Position numbers and translations under genes: made by a program
Assembly: GCA_021234155.1 (NCBI GenBank)
Contig: JAJEKV010000091.1
Span: 62,001 to 126,000, forward strand
Source: Isoetes taiwanensis
Lineage: Eukaryota; Streptophyta; Lycopodiopsida; Isoetales; Isoetaceae
Direction of reading: 5' to 3'
DNA length: 64,000 bases
Notes under the pieces: generated by a model
Database searches by the model: none
Told to the model about the DNA's origin: nothing
The model's input: only the letters and a program-made list of their open reading frames with translations
Part shown: positions 43,191-52,643 of the stretch, piece after piece
How positions within the stretch are numbered: position 1 is the first letter of the stretch
How the letters are laid out: the number at the start of each line of letters is the position of its first letter

Positions 43191-44186
43191 CTAGTCACTT
43201 TCTGTGGTGTTTGCTTCTTGAACTGTCTCTGTTTGTTGATGTTCACTTTCTGTGTGATGAAATGCTTTGAGACGAAAACCATTAACCAATGTAGGTAATG
43301 GAGTGCCATCTAACTCAGCCAGTTGGAAAACGCTTGGTCTAACCACTTGAACAATTTGATAAGGGCCAAGCCAACGAAACTTGAGTTTACCCGGAAAATT
43401 TTTGTGCCTGGAATCATAAAGAAGAACCAAATCGCCTTCTTTGAATGTTTTTGTCTTCAGACGTTTGTCATGTAAAGATTTTTGCAACTGTTGTCCATGA
43501 AGAACACGAATATAAGCATCCCGTCGAAGTTCATCCAACTGTTCTAATTGATAGACCCTTTCTTTGAGTGCAGCAGGTGGATTATGAGAAAGAGCCGCTT
43601 GAAAACGGAGTGTTGGAAGGATGTATTCAAACGGCATGAGAGCTTCCTGACCATAAACCAATTTAAAAGGAGTGTGACCAGTAGCAATCTTGAAACAAGT
43701 ATTGTAGGCCCAAAGAACAGTGGGAAGTTTTGTCTGCCAATCTGTGCGGGAAGCGTCACAAATTTTCTTGAGAATGGTGACCAGCGTTTTGTTGGTGCTT
43801 TCTGCCAAACCATTACCTTGAGGATAGTAAGGTGTGCTCTTGTGATGATGGATGAGGAGATAATCCGTCAGCTCCTTGATAGTATGATTGATGAAATGAA
43901 CACCACAGTCACTGACCAGCTCCGTGGGGCAGCCGAATCGCGTGATAATTTGTTGATAGAGGACTCTAGCTGTGCTTGCTGCAGTGTTGTCTGGAAGTGC
44001 ACAAGCTTCCGCCCATTTGGTGGCGTAGTCAGTGAGAACCAGAATGTATCGGGCACGAGTATGCCGTGCAGGAGGATCTATAGGTCCCACAAAGTCCATT
44101 CCCCATTTGCTGAAGGGAAGTGGCGTGGCGACGGCTGCCAAGGGAAGAGCCGCCACGGGCCGCGGGGCGCCCCACCACCGGGGCAA
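43191..44186 (-). CDS. Inner element integrase (331 residues open)
   Basis: Catalytic core with D31 (SKWGMDFVGPI), D93 (ELVSDCGVHF) and E129 (GNGLAESTNKT), then a C-terminal module with GDLVLLYDSRHKNFPGKLKF and RWLGPYQIVQVVRPSVFQL. No chromodomain follows, and the frame ends in TESD and a stop. The zinc-binding part lies upstream in another frame (44420-44240; LPHEVRILFEKLIKG). Confidence 0.9.
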   Translation of the reverse strand: MPRWWGAPRPVAALPLAAVATPLPFSKWGMDFVGPIDPPARHTRARYILVLTDYATKWAEACALPDNTAASTARVLYQQIITRFGCPTELVSDCGVHFINHTIKELTDYLLIHHHKSTPYYPQGNGLAESTNKTLVTILKKICDASRTDWQTKLPTVLWAYNTCFKIATGHTPFKLVYGQEALMPFEYILPTLRFQAALSHNPPAALKERVYQLEQLDELRRDAYIRVLHGQQLQKSLHDKRLKTKTFKEGDLVLLYDSRHKNFPGKLKFRWLGPYQIVQVVRPSVFQLAELDGTPLPTLVNGFRLKAFHHTESEHQQTETVQEANTTESD

Positions 44187-45730
44187 GCGCCACGCGGCGG
44201 GCGTGGCGTGAGCATCTTTGAAGAGCGTGGGCCAATAATACCCCGCGAGAAGGATTTTATGCGTGCCGTGGTGTCACCATGAAAATGACCACCACCGGAG
44301 CCCTTGATGAGCTTCTCGAACAATATCCGAACTTCATGAGGTAGAACATGTTGGTCGAAGGATGGTGTCCTTACCCTTTTGTAGAGATGTCCGGCAACCA
44401 TGGTGTAGTCACGGACCTCTCGGAGAAATTGATGGCGACGGGATTGTCGCTTGGCAGGAGAGAGCGTCTCGTCTTCTGGTGGAAGAGCACCTGTGAGGAG
44501 GTACTGCTGAAAATCATGGAACCAATGTGGTGTTGCCGTGACTAAAAAGAGCTGAGCATCAGGAAAGGCGTCTGAGACTCCAGTTGAGAGATCATCTGTG
44601 GATGCGTGAAAGATAATCCTGGAACAACATGAGATTTGCCAAACTTTATGAACGATTTCAAAAGGAGCAAATTCTTGGAGAAGAAGGACCCAATGAGCAA
44701 TGCGCCCGTGGGCGTGGACTTGTTGATCAAATAGAGTAGTGCTTGGTGGTCCACAAAGAACTTGATTTGACTGCCTAAAAGGTAATGACGGGAAGCGTTG
44801 GACACGTAAAATGAGACCCAAAGCTTCACGCCCGCGGGCGAGTAGTTAGTTTCGGTAATTGAGTTTTCTACTGGCGTAGCGATTGGGTTTGTCGGTAATG
44901 CGCATCATATTCTTGAGAAAGAACAGCTCCAATAGCAAACGCCGGAGACATCGACATGAACATGAAAGGGCTTGTCCCATTGAGGAGGAACAAGAACGGT
45001 GCACGAGTAAGCAAAAAGCTTCAGCTGTTGGAAAGCAGCTTCCGCCTGGGAATTCCAAGCCCAGGTGGATTCGTCACCCGTGAGTTTATGAATGGGATCT
45101 GCAATGGCTGCCAGTCCAGGTATGAAGGTGGAGTAATAATTGACCTTACCCAGGAAAGAGCGTGTCTCCTTGATATTGGCCGGTGCTTGAGCCTTGAGCA
45201 ATGGCGATTTTGGCGAGGATCGGGTGGTGATACCGCTTTCTTCGACAACATGGCCTAACAGAACACCAGAGGTGACGCAAAAGGTGCATTTCTCAGGATT
45301 GAGACTAATGCCGGACTCATCACATTTCTGGAAGACGAGTTCCAATTTATCCAAATGGTCAGCCATGGAATCAGAGGGCGAGAAGTCATCTTGAAAAATT
45401 TGCAAGAAGGGATTTTCCTTCATGAAATCATGAAAACTGAGAGCATGATGCGTTGAAACGTTGATGGAGAGTTGGATAATCCAAAAGGAACCACCTTGTA
45501 GGCAAAAGTGCCCCACGGGGTGGTGAAAGTGGTCTTGAGTTGATCAGATTCTTTGATTGAGATCTGATTGTAGTTTAAAACCATCCATAAAGGAGTACAT
45601 CTCATGTCCACCACTTCTTCGTAACCCGGTGCGTGAAGGGAAGTGGAAAATGATCACGCCCGTGGCCTCGATTGAGTTTCGATAGTCCACATGCACGCCG
45701 GATCTTACCATTGTGCTTAAGGGCAATGAC
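44187..45730 (-). pseudogene. Inner element RT, RNase H and integrase N-terminus, frameshifted
   Basis: RT pieces: TTFTTPWGTFAYKVVPFGLS and NSPSTFQRIM (45614-45420), then the catalytic stretch LQIFQDDFSPSDSMADHL (45516-45300, where FQDD stands for the usual YxDD), NPEKCTFCV and FLGKVNYYSTFIPGLA. RNase H follows with FHVHVDVSG, then IKFFVDHQALLYLINKS and GKSHVV (44829-44542). At least three frame changes. Confidence 0.83.
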
Positions 45731-47592
45731 GATGGGGCTCACCCATTGAATGTTTGACCTCATAGATCAAACCCTGCAAACAAGGAGTTTGTCAATTTCC
45801 GCCTTGACGCCGATCACGGTAATTAGGGTTGAGTCATGATCGCCGTTGCTACTAATCGGGTCGCATCGATTTGGTAGGAATGGTGAGTTCCCCAAGCTTT
45901 TGTTGATTCCCCAAGATCTTTGTAACTCCGGCGAAAATGTGTTTGAATTTTTTTGAGCAACTTGACGGCCCCGCTACGATAAGGAGCCGGAAGATTGGCA
46001 GCAATGCGACAAAGTTGATTGTTGCCGACGTCCACAATCTCGACTTCGAGTCCGAATATGGGGTATGACTTCATTATCCCGGACAATGTGTGCAGGAGGT
46101 TGGAGCAAAACGGATGCGTGGCACTTTGCGTGGTGAAAAAGAGAGGTTGCTCCGTCTCATCCGCCAGAGGTTGCTTCATGACGGCGTGTACATCAACGGG
46201 GAGTTGCGGGAGGTTCAAGATCCGAAAAGTGATCAACGTTGGATTCGATTGCAAAGGAGCCGTAGGGGTCAAGCAAAGCAGCCACAGCCCGGGTCCTGAT
46301 CAAGAGTCATTTCTCCCCAAGGATCAGCATATTCGGGTAGGATGACAGAGGCGCACTTCGCAGTGGAGCCCCGAACTTGATAAATATTCTCGAGCTTCTT
46401 CGCAGAATCGGTAATCCGAGAGAGAGGGTTCCGCATTGTCAACGTAAATGATCCCCGCCTCGTTTGCAAGTCCATGGTGGCATTGAGATGACCATCGGTG
46501 ATGACTAACGGTCCGGGCCCAAGAATGGATACTCTTTGCCCGGCGGAGAAAAGGTCCCGACCAGCATTTCATAGTCACCGGATCTTCGCCACTTTTCCAA
46601 ACTCCAAATTCCATGGGGAAGCAGAGATCACCAATGTTGATGTGAAGAATAGGTGTGACGCCTTGAGGTCGCGTGATATGGCCATTAGCCAATTTGATGT
46701 CATATGGGGCACGAAAGAGTTGTGTGATGCCCATTTGTTTTGCGGAGTTTATCCGTGATGAGATTGACGCGCTACCTCCATCTATTTGAACATGGTTGAC
46801 TTGCCGATTACCCACCGTGGCATGGACCGTGGGTGTAGAGGTAGCCACCGCCCCAACTAAAAGCAGGTTGGGAGTGGTAACCGGGTCCTTGAGAGCGGGG
46901 TGACGAAGTTTTAAAATGGTTGCCAAGCTTAAAGGAATTTTGATCTTGGCGAGCTCCTCTTGGAGTTCGAGAGGCACATGAGAAAAAGGATCTGCTGGTT
47001 CCACTGGTGCGGGAGTGCGTGGCAGGGAAGCAGCAACTTCTTTGAGTAAGTCAACCTCGGCAGCAATATTGGGATATGTCTGAGAGCGTGGAGGTTGAGA
47101 TGTTGAAGGGGTATCTTGTCTTTGTTGAGCTCTAGTGGTGGCATGAACATTTGCCAATGTGCGGCCTTCAGCAGCTTGCATGAGGTTCAAAATGCTTTGG
47201 CGAACTTTGGGCATGACATGTGGCATGAGCTTTTCCAAGTCAGGTGCAAAGTGAACCTTTTTTTCGTCCTCATGAGGAATGGTGTCAACTGCAAAGGCAG
47301 GTTGCGTGCCATTCGGAATAATGGTCAAGGGACGTGATGCCTTGGTCTGGCGTGAAACTAAACCAACCCAATTTGACGGCTGGACTGGAGGATTAAGTGC
47401 CTGAAAAATTTCCTCTTGAGCTTGTTGATCCGGTGAGGTTGATTTCTTCGGAGCTGGTTGATAGCGTGATTGCTGAGGCGCTCGTGGTGGCTTCTTAAGA
47501 ACTGGTCTCGGGCCTTGTTTGCCATTAGCAAGCCAGAGTTGGTAAGCCGTGAGGCGGACCGATGTGGTCTGATTTGTGCCGTGAAGTCGCAC
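45731..47592 (-). pseudogene. Inner element protease region
   Basis: The 422-residue frame (47592-46324) holds a Pro/Gln-rich linker followed by a retropepsin-like block: HVQIDGGSASISSRIN, where DGGS stands for the usual DTGS/DSGA, as in several plant Ty3 elements, then IKLANGHITRPQGVTP and the flap-like LCFPMEFGV. The next frame (46272-45823) continues the linker to RT, including PIFGLEVEIVDVGNNQLCR. Confidence 0.75.
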
Positions 47593-49065
47593 TCAACTTG
47601 TGGAAGTTGAGGACACGCCGTGGTGGTATGACCCCATTCTTGACAAAGTGATAACACCGTGCTTTAGAAGGATCAAAAGGAGGACGTTGGTTTGATCCCC
47701 GTGTGGTTGCTCCCCGTTGCTCTGATAGAGTTTGCGTGGGTTGCACCCAAGTGGTGGGCCGGCCGATAGTGCGATTGTTGCCGAGGTGTGGTTTGCACTT
47801 GATAAACTATTTTGTTGCGGAACGGTGTGGGATGAGTGCGAGTGCACTCTTCCGTGGCATGATTGCACATGTTGCATCGCTTGCAATGAGGCGGGCCATT
47901 GGTGGAGTTGCACTCATTTGCCAAATGGCCTTGGTATTTGCAAATATGGCACCAGATTTGACTGCGGCTGTGGATTAGCGTGTTGAGGCCGAATGTACCG
48001 CTTGTGGAACCATGGCGGGTGGAATGAACAGGAGCTCTTGAAGAGCCACGCCTCGAGAGGAAACATTGACGGAGTGATTGACAAGGTCGATAGCCTGCTC
48101 CAAAGTCTTGGGACGCAGGTATTCAGTCATGAGTCGAATAGCGGGAGGAAGTCCTTGGAGAAACCAGACCAAAATCTGGCTCTGTGTGGGGTACTCCTTG
48201 AGCTTACTTAGCAGAATGTGAAGTCGGTCCGCAAAATCCCGGGCGGGACTCCGTGGGCTCTTGTTGAAGTTCATTGAGTTGCTTGAGATGAAGTTGATCA
48301 TCATCCGTGGTCCCGTGAATGAGACGTAAAAGCAAAGGCGCATTTCGGACCAGTCTTGTTTCCAATGGCTTTTGTTGGACATGAGCCATTGATGAGGAGA
48401 GCCACGCAGGGTGGTGGAAAAGATGTGGAATTTCAGTTGAGGTTGCGCATGACCATTTAGGACAGCTAGAGCCTCAAATTCTTCCATGTGGGCCCCGAGC
48501 ACTTTGGTCTAACGGTTTGCCTTCGTATTGCCAAAGGTGGGATAAGTCGGTTTAGTCCGAAAGGTAGATGTGAAAGTCTTTGGGCTGGGACAGGAACAAT
48601 ATAGTGAGGATATTGAGGTTGAGTTGGATGTGGCATGGTGCCCGAAGGACCCGATGAAGGGGTGACCGCGGTTGAGAAACCGGGAAGTAGCTGGAGCATT
48701 GGTTTTGAGATCCGTAAGGTTGTAAAACAGGAAGGGCAAAGTGGGGAAACGTAGGGAAAGGATATTCCCGGTAGGCGCCAAAGGAGACATGTGGATAGCC
48801 GTGCCCACCCGGGAGATGATGGGTTGCGGCGAAGAGGCGATGGCCTCAAGAATGATGGATGTAGGCATGTTCGGGGGTGTGAAAGTACGGTTGAGAAGGT
48901 TGAGCCCCGATAAGGCCCCCGATAGTGATGAGGGACCGAGGTTGTGAGCAATGTTTGCACGCTTTGGGGCGGGAACTGGGACAGACCGACACGAGGGGTG
49001 GGTGGCGCCGGACCGAGCCCTAGACCAAGATGGCCTCCCTCTATGTCATAAGCAGATCCATACAT
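47593..49065 (-). pseudogene. Inner element gag
   Basis: Start at 49065 (MYGSAYDIEGGHLG). Pro/Ser-rich N-terminal part, capsid region in the frame at 48502-47975 (KFHIFSTTLRGSPHQWLM, RDFADRLHILLSKLKEYPT, ILVWFLQGLPP), and two zinc knuckles. The first is intact (CKRCNMCNHATEEC, 47880-47840, C-X2-C-X4-H-X4-C). The second is split by a frameshift near 47655 (CYH; CQEWGHTTTAC). Confidence 0.75.
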
Positions 49066-49204
49066 GTCGCGAAACAGCTTTCCGACGCCGATGGCGCTCC
49101 AAGCGAGAGGCCGTTCGAGAAAGGAGTTCTTCCGGGCGTGAAATTACGGACGTATATGGCGGCATGTAAGAAAGGAGGATAGACTCTGCACCCGCAGCCG
49201 CATG

Positions 49205-49789
49205 TTGTTTGGGGTCCGGGTTCGGGAACTCCCCGAAGACAGCCCTGCGGAGGACCCGTGGATCTAACAGAGAGTCAGGGGGACTATGTCACGGGATTTG
49301 CAAGAAGAGAAGAAAAAGAAGAAAACGTAACAAATGAGAGAAAGATGATAAGCTTCCTTGATATCAATGATGAGAATACATGAGCTCTCTAATAGAGAGA
49401 AAACCGAAAGGAGACAAGACTCAAAACTCATCTAAAAACTCATGTGCTAACTCTACTCATATATATAGTACAATGGCCTTGGGCCCAATATAGACACTCG
49501 GACCGATCTCGGTGCCGACTCTGAAGGAGGGCCCGATTTGGTGTGAATGTTGGCGGTGCCTCTTGAAGTGCCTAGAATCACGCCGGACGACGCTGGGCGG
49601 TGACTGAGGGTCACTTGTCCGAGCGACGCCTCTTGTTGACGGGCCAAAGGCTTTGACCGCGTGGTCTCGGGCCGCTTGGTCTTTTATGAGCCTTTGATGA
49701 CCGATTCGTGGTCGACCGAGGATCCTTGAGCTTGACCTGGTTCTGTCAGAGTGATGAATAGTCCTGCACTGTGAGGCACGGGACTACCG
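49205..49789 (-). repeat. Inner element 5' LTR
   Basis: Aligns with 38708-39297 over its length. The outer edge is altered (GGGACTACCG). Confidence 0.85.
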
Positions 49790-50150
49790 TGCAATCTCTA
49801 GAGGAGCTCGCCGGGCGTTTAGGATGGGGCCTCTTTCGCAGTACCGGGCTGGTTTGTGGTGGGGACGGCCGTGTAGGCGGACTAGGGCGGCAACGGAGGC
49901 AACTCCGGTCCGCCTTCTTGTACATGCTGTGGTGGGTTAGCATGCAAGACATAGGTCCAGTAACTCGCCTAGCTGTCTTTTCATTAGCATCAATTTTTGT
50001 TCGGTGTTAACCGACCGGGCGTTTGAGGGTGTGCCGCCAAAGCATTCGCGGTAACCGCCTATATTAAACATAACGATGATATAAGAAAGAGTACGATAAC
50101 AAAGAAGTGTTATAACAAAGTCATTTTGGATAGTATCGAGAAACACAAAG
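49790..50150 (-). pseudogene. Outer element gag, N-terminal part
   Basis: Minus-strand frame with TEQKLMLMKRQLGELLDLC (helical, about 50000-49945), then a Pro-rich stretch with stops that runs to the inner element. With 38707 leftward it forms one gag gene split by the insertion. Confidence 0.55.
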
Positions 50151-50283
50151 TGAACAATTTAAAAAGGACGGAAGATTCAAATTACAAGTTTAAATAACGG
50201 TTACATTAAAGAAGTTCATACGGAACACGCTTATAAACTTATAGTTATATAATACATAAAGGGGGCGACATGAGGCCATTTCC

Positions 50284-50865
50284 TTATTTCATAATCTGAA
50301 CATAGGAACGCAAAGTGGAGGATTCGCTTAGGGGTTTGCAAAGGGATACATGATGGAATGGCGCGACACTCTCACGCACACATTTCGGACGAGCTTGTAG
50401 CGTGCCCAAGCTGGATGATAACGGGTTGATAATCCCAAGTGGGGCTAATGATGAGAAGGTTGAAAAGCCTCCGTAGCGCGTAGAAGATTTGCCAGAGGTG
50501 ATCATTGGCATCCTCGAAGGCTTCATGTCTGGACATATTCCAGTAGTCCCATGTGCGGCAGAGGGTCCATTTCAAATCATCAAAAGCCCGTTCTCGGAGG
50601 AGGGTAACTATCGCCATCCCCTTGTCCGGATCATATGGTTCTTCCGCTCTGCAGATTCCCTCATCTCGTCTCCACTTTCTCGCTCCGGATACTCGCCGTA
50701 CCTTTGCCCGTAATCCTGTTCAGGAGGTCCTTGGTCATCCCTCAATATCTGTTCTGTGATCCTCTCTTCGTACTCCTCCAATGTTTCTTCTGCAAAACGG
50801 CGCGATGAGCATATAGTACCAAAAAATTCCAAGAGGTATAATGACGCATCATGGAAGAGATCCAT
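50284..50865 (-). pseudogene. Outer element accessory frame D (two overlapping pieces)
   Basis: The first piece, 50865-50608, is acidic (FAEETLEEYEERITEQILRD, then many Glu/Arg). The second, 50617-50372, starts ATGGCGATAG, its ATG overlapping the first piece's stop region (MAIVTLLRERAFDDLKWT, EDANDHLWQIFYALRRLF). No family recognised. It may be one ORF with a frameshift or a deliberate overlap like B/C. Confidence 0.45.
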
Positions 50866-51012
50866 TCAAAATTATATTGGCATTACATATTGATTGATAC
50901 AATAGACAGTAATCATAAAGGATAACACATCACGAGTGATAACCATGGCTTAAGACATTGCCAATGAAAATTTTACAGTGATTTCAGAATGCAAAATACA
51001 TAATACAATCAT

Positions 51013-52041
51013 CTAGGAGCTAGGTCCCTCGTCTTCGTCCATTGGCTGAGGAGGTGGACGATAACGCATCAAAGTGGCGCTAGGGCTAGCAGAAAGGGCG
51101 GCTCGAGTTGCTGCCTCAGGTGGTAAGCAAGTAGCCAAAGGCGCTGCCACAAGGAGGCGCATGTTAGCGCAGCCCGCCACGTCCCCCAATGCTGCTATAG
51201 CCAAATCTCTACGGACCAAAGTAATGGTGGTGATGTGATAGTCAATCTTCTTATGGCCCGCTGAAGTAGATATGGCTCGGAGCGCCCACCAAGAGGCTTC
51301 AGAAAAAGGCCCTAGGTTCTTAGAGAAAAATAGCACCTCTCCTTGGCGGAAGGCTGAGAGAAAGAATCGGGCCACATGGTTGCCCATTGCCCTAACCTGA
51401 GGGTCGGTGGAGGTTTCCGCTTCCTTTTCCAAATTGATGGGGAGTTTCTCCTCTTCTTCTTCTTCCCTGTCATCCTCAAGGCTGATCTTGGTGTCCCAAA
51501 GGTCTTCCTCGTCCTGATCCACTTCTCCCATGGTGATTCGCAGAGGCGGTTCCGAGAGAGATGGCCGTGTCGGGGCCGCAAACTGCTCTTCTGGAGGCTG
51601 GGGTGTGTCAGTTAGTAAGAACTGGCGAAGTGACAAAAGAGTCTCAATGGGCTCTTGCTCTTCGGGCCGATATGCCAAGAGGCTCTCTACTTGGGCAGGT
51701 TGCACAACCGGTGTGGTGAAATCGATGAAGTCATCTTGGCAATACTCCGCAAGATCATAAAGAATTTCTATTTTCTTGCGGCGAATCCCAGTAAGAACGC
51801 GGTAGGCCCACATGATATCCTCAAAGATCAGGTACTCTTGGTCCTTCAAGAGTACTGCAGGGAGAAGGTTTAACCCTTCGAGCTTAAGGGCTTTTTGTCT
51901 GCTGGCAGGGGCTTCTGTCGCAAGTTCCTTCCATCTTACGAAATCCTGCTCATTGACGACTTCGTCATCTTCTGGGTCAGGAGGTAGAGGCGTAGAAGAG
52001 TGCTCAGCAGGAATCTCCTCATCCTCTATGTCTTGGTCCAT
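51013..52041 (-). CDS. Outer element accessory ORF C, possible H2A-like segment
   Basis: 342 residues, ATG at 52041, overlapping the end of ORF B by 16 nt in another frame. Acidic N-terminal region, middle part with FEDIMWAYRVLTGIRRKKIE (residues 73-92), an acidic run (DDREEEEEE, 190-198), then residues 214-310, which can be laid against histone H2A: GNHVARFFLSAF against VGRIARFLKAGK, AGHKKIDYHITTITLVRRDL against the GNAARDNKK..RIxPRHIQL block, then AIAALGD against AVRNDEE, and CLPPEAA near the H2A LLPKK position. Identity is low and the match is by eye only. The C-terminus is Pro/Asp/Glu-rich. The ORF is uninterrupted and uses a normal ATG. Confidence 0.7.
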   Translation of the reverse strand: MDQDIEDEEIPAEHSSTPLPPDPEDDEVVNEQDFVRWKELATEAPASRQKALKLEGLNLLPAVLLKDQEYLIFEDIMWAYRVLTGIRRKKIEILYDLAEYCQDDFIDFTTPVVQPAQVESLLAYRPEEQEPIETLLSLRQFLLTDTPQPPEEQFAAPTRPSLSEPPLRITMGEVDQDEEDLWDTKISLEDDREEEEEEKLPINLEKEAETSTDPQVRAMGNHVARFFLSAFRQGEVLFFSKNLGPFSEASWWALRAISTSAGHKKIDYHITTITLVRRDLAIAALGDVAGCANMRLLVAAPLATCLPPEAATRAALSASPSATLMRYRPPPQPMDEDEGPSS

Positions 52042-52400
52042 AATGACGGCCGGGCGAATCGGGCCTCAAAACAGGTTTCCCGATCTATTGTAGCAATAGG
52101 GAGGTCGGTCCCTCGCCGTCTGATGCCTTTGATGACGTTGCGGGCATGCTCATCACCCCCTAACATCTGGTGCAGGGTGTGAAAATCAAGATAGAGCTGC
52201 CCATCGTCTTCATTGCAAACGCATGCAGGTACAATCTCCTCATAATAGAACTGAAGGAAAGCAGCATAATCCGGATGGGCCTGCATGTTGGAGATAAGGT
52301 CTACCTGCTGAAGCAGGTAGGGGTGAAGAAGATCAAAGGGAACCGCAGGGTCCCAATGCTCTCCGTCTAAGTACCACTGCTGCAGGGTTGGGCGAGCCAT
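52026..52400 (-). CDS. Outer element accessory ORF B, unknown
   Basis: 124 residues from the ATG at 52400 (MARPTLQQWYLDGEHWDP). The frame is open further upstream only with non-ATG codons. Contains LLHPYLLQQVDLISNMQAH, FLQFYYEEIVPACVC and FHTLHQMLGGDEHARNVIKG, then basic RRRGTDLP. The FYYEEI...LxFxTLHQMLG pattern faintly recalls a domain found in plant transposon ORF-1-like proteins, but I do not assign a family. The stop overlaps the ORF C start, suggesting coupled translation or a former fusion. Confidence 0.65.
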   Translation of the reverse strand: MARPTLQQWYLDGEHWDPAVPFDLLHPYLLQQVDLISNMQAHPDYAAFLQFYYEEIVPACVCNEDDGQLYLDFHTLHQMLGGDEHARNVIKGIRRRGTDLPIATIDRETCFEARFARPSLWTKT

Positions 52401-52475
52401 GAAGAGTGAAGGCGCAAAGGAGGAGAAAGGAGGCGTTGAAGCAAGAAGGGAAAATGAAACCCTAATGGCCAAAAA

Positions 52476-52643
52476 GGGGTTTTATACTTTTTGGCACGTT
52501 TCCCAAAATTATTAATAAAATTTTTATTTACTTAATATTATATTCCCAAAAAAAAATGTTTTTATATTCACAACCCCAAAAATGGGACTAGTACATGGAT
52601 AAGTTACAAAATTTTTTTACAACAGAAAAAGACGGTTGTGTCA
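52476..52643 (-). other. AT-rich spacer between ORF A and ORF B
   Basis: Runs of A/T (TTATTAATAAAATTTTTATT). No coding. ORFs B and C would need internal initiation, readthrough or a spliced RNA. Confidence 0.5.

Larger units (their letters stand above)
38708..49789 (-). mobile_element. Inner Ty3/gypsy element inserted in outer gag
   Basis: About 11.1 kb, on the same strand as its host element. LTRs lie at 38708-39297 and about 49205-49789, with a PPT (GGTGGGGAG on the minus strand, 39298-39306). Order: gag, protease, RT, RNase H, integrase without a chromodomain, then a further ORF before the 3' LTR. An ORF after integrase is the layout of Tat/Athila-type elements. Frames are broken in gag, protease and RT. 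I could not find a convincing target duplication: the left flank is GGCAC and the right LTR edge is altered (ACTACCG instead of ACTAACA). Confidence 0.85.

Noticed and set aside
43548-44282. 244-residue plus-strand frame
   Set aside because: Antisense shadow of the inner integrase, whose catalytic residues are on the minus strand.
38703-49794. Target-site duplication of the inner element
   Set aside because: Left flank GGCAC and right flank sequences do not match, and the right LTR edge is altered, so no duplication is claimed.
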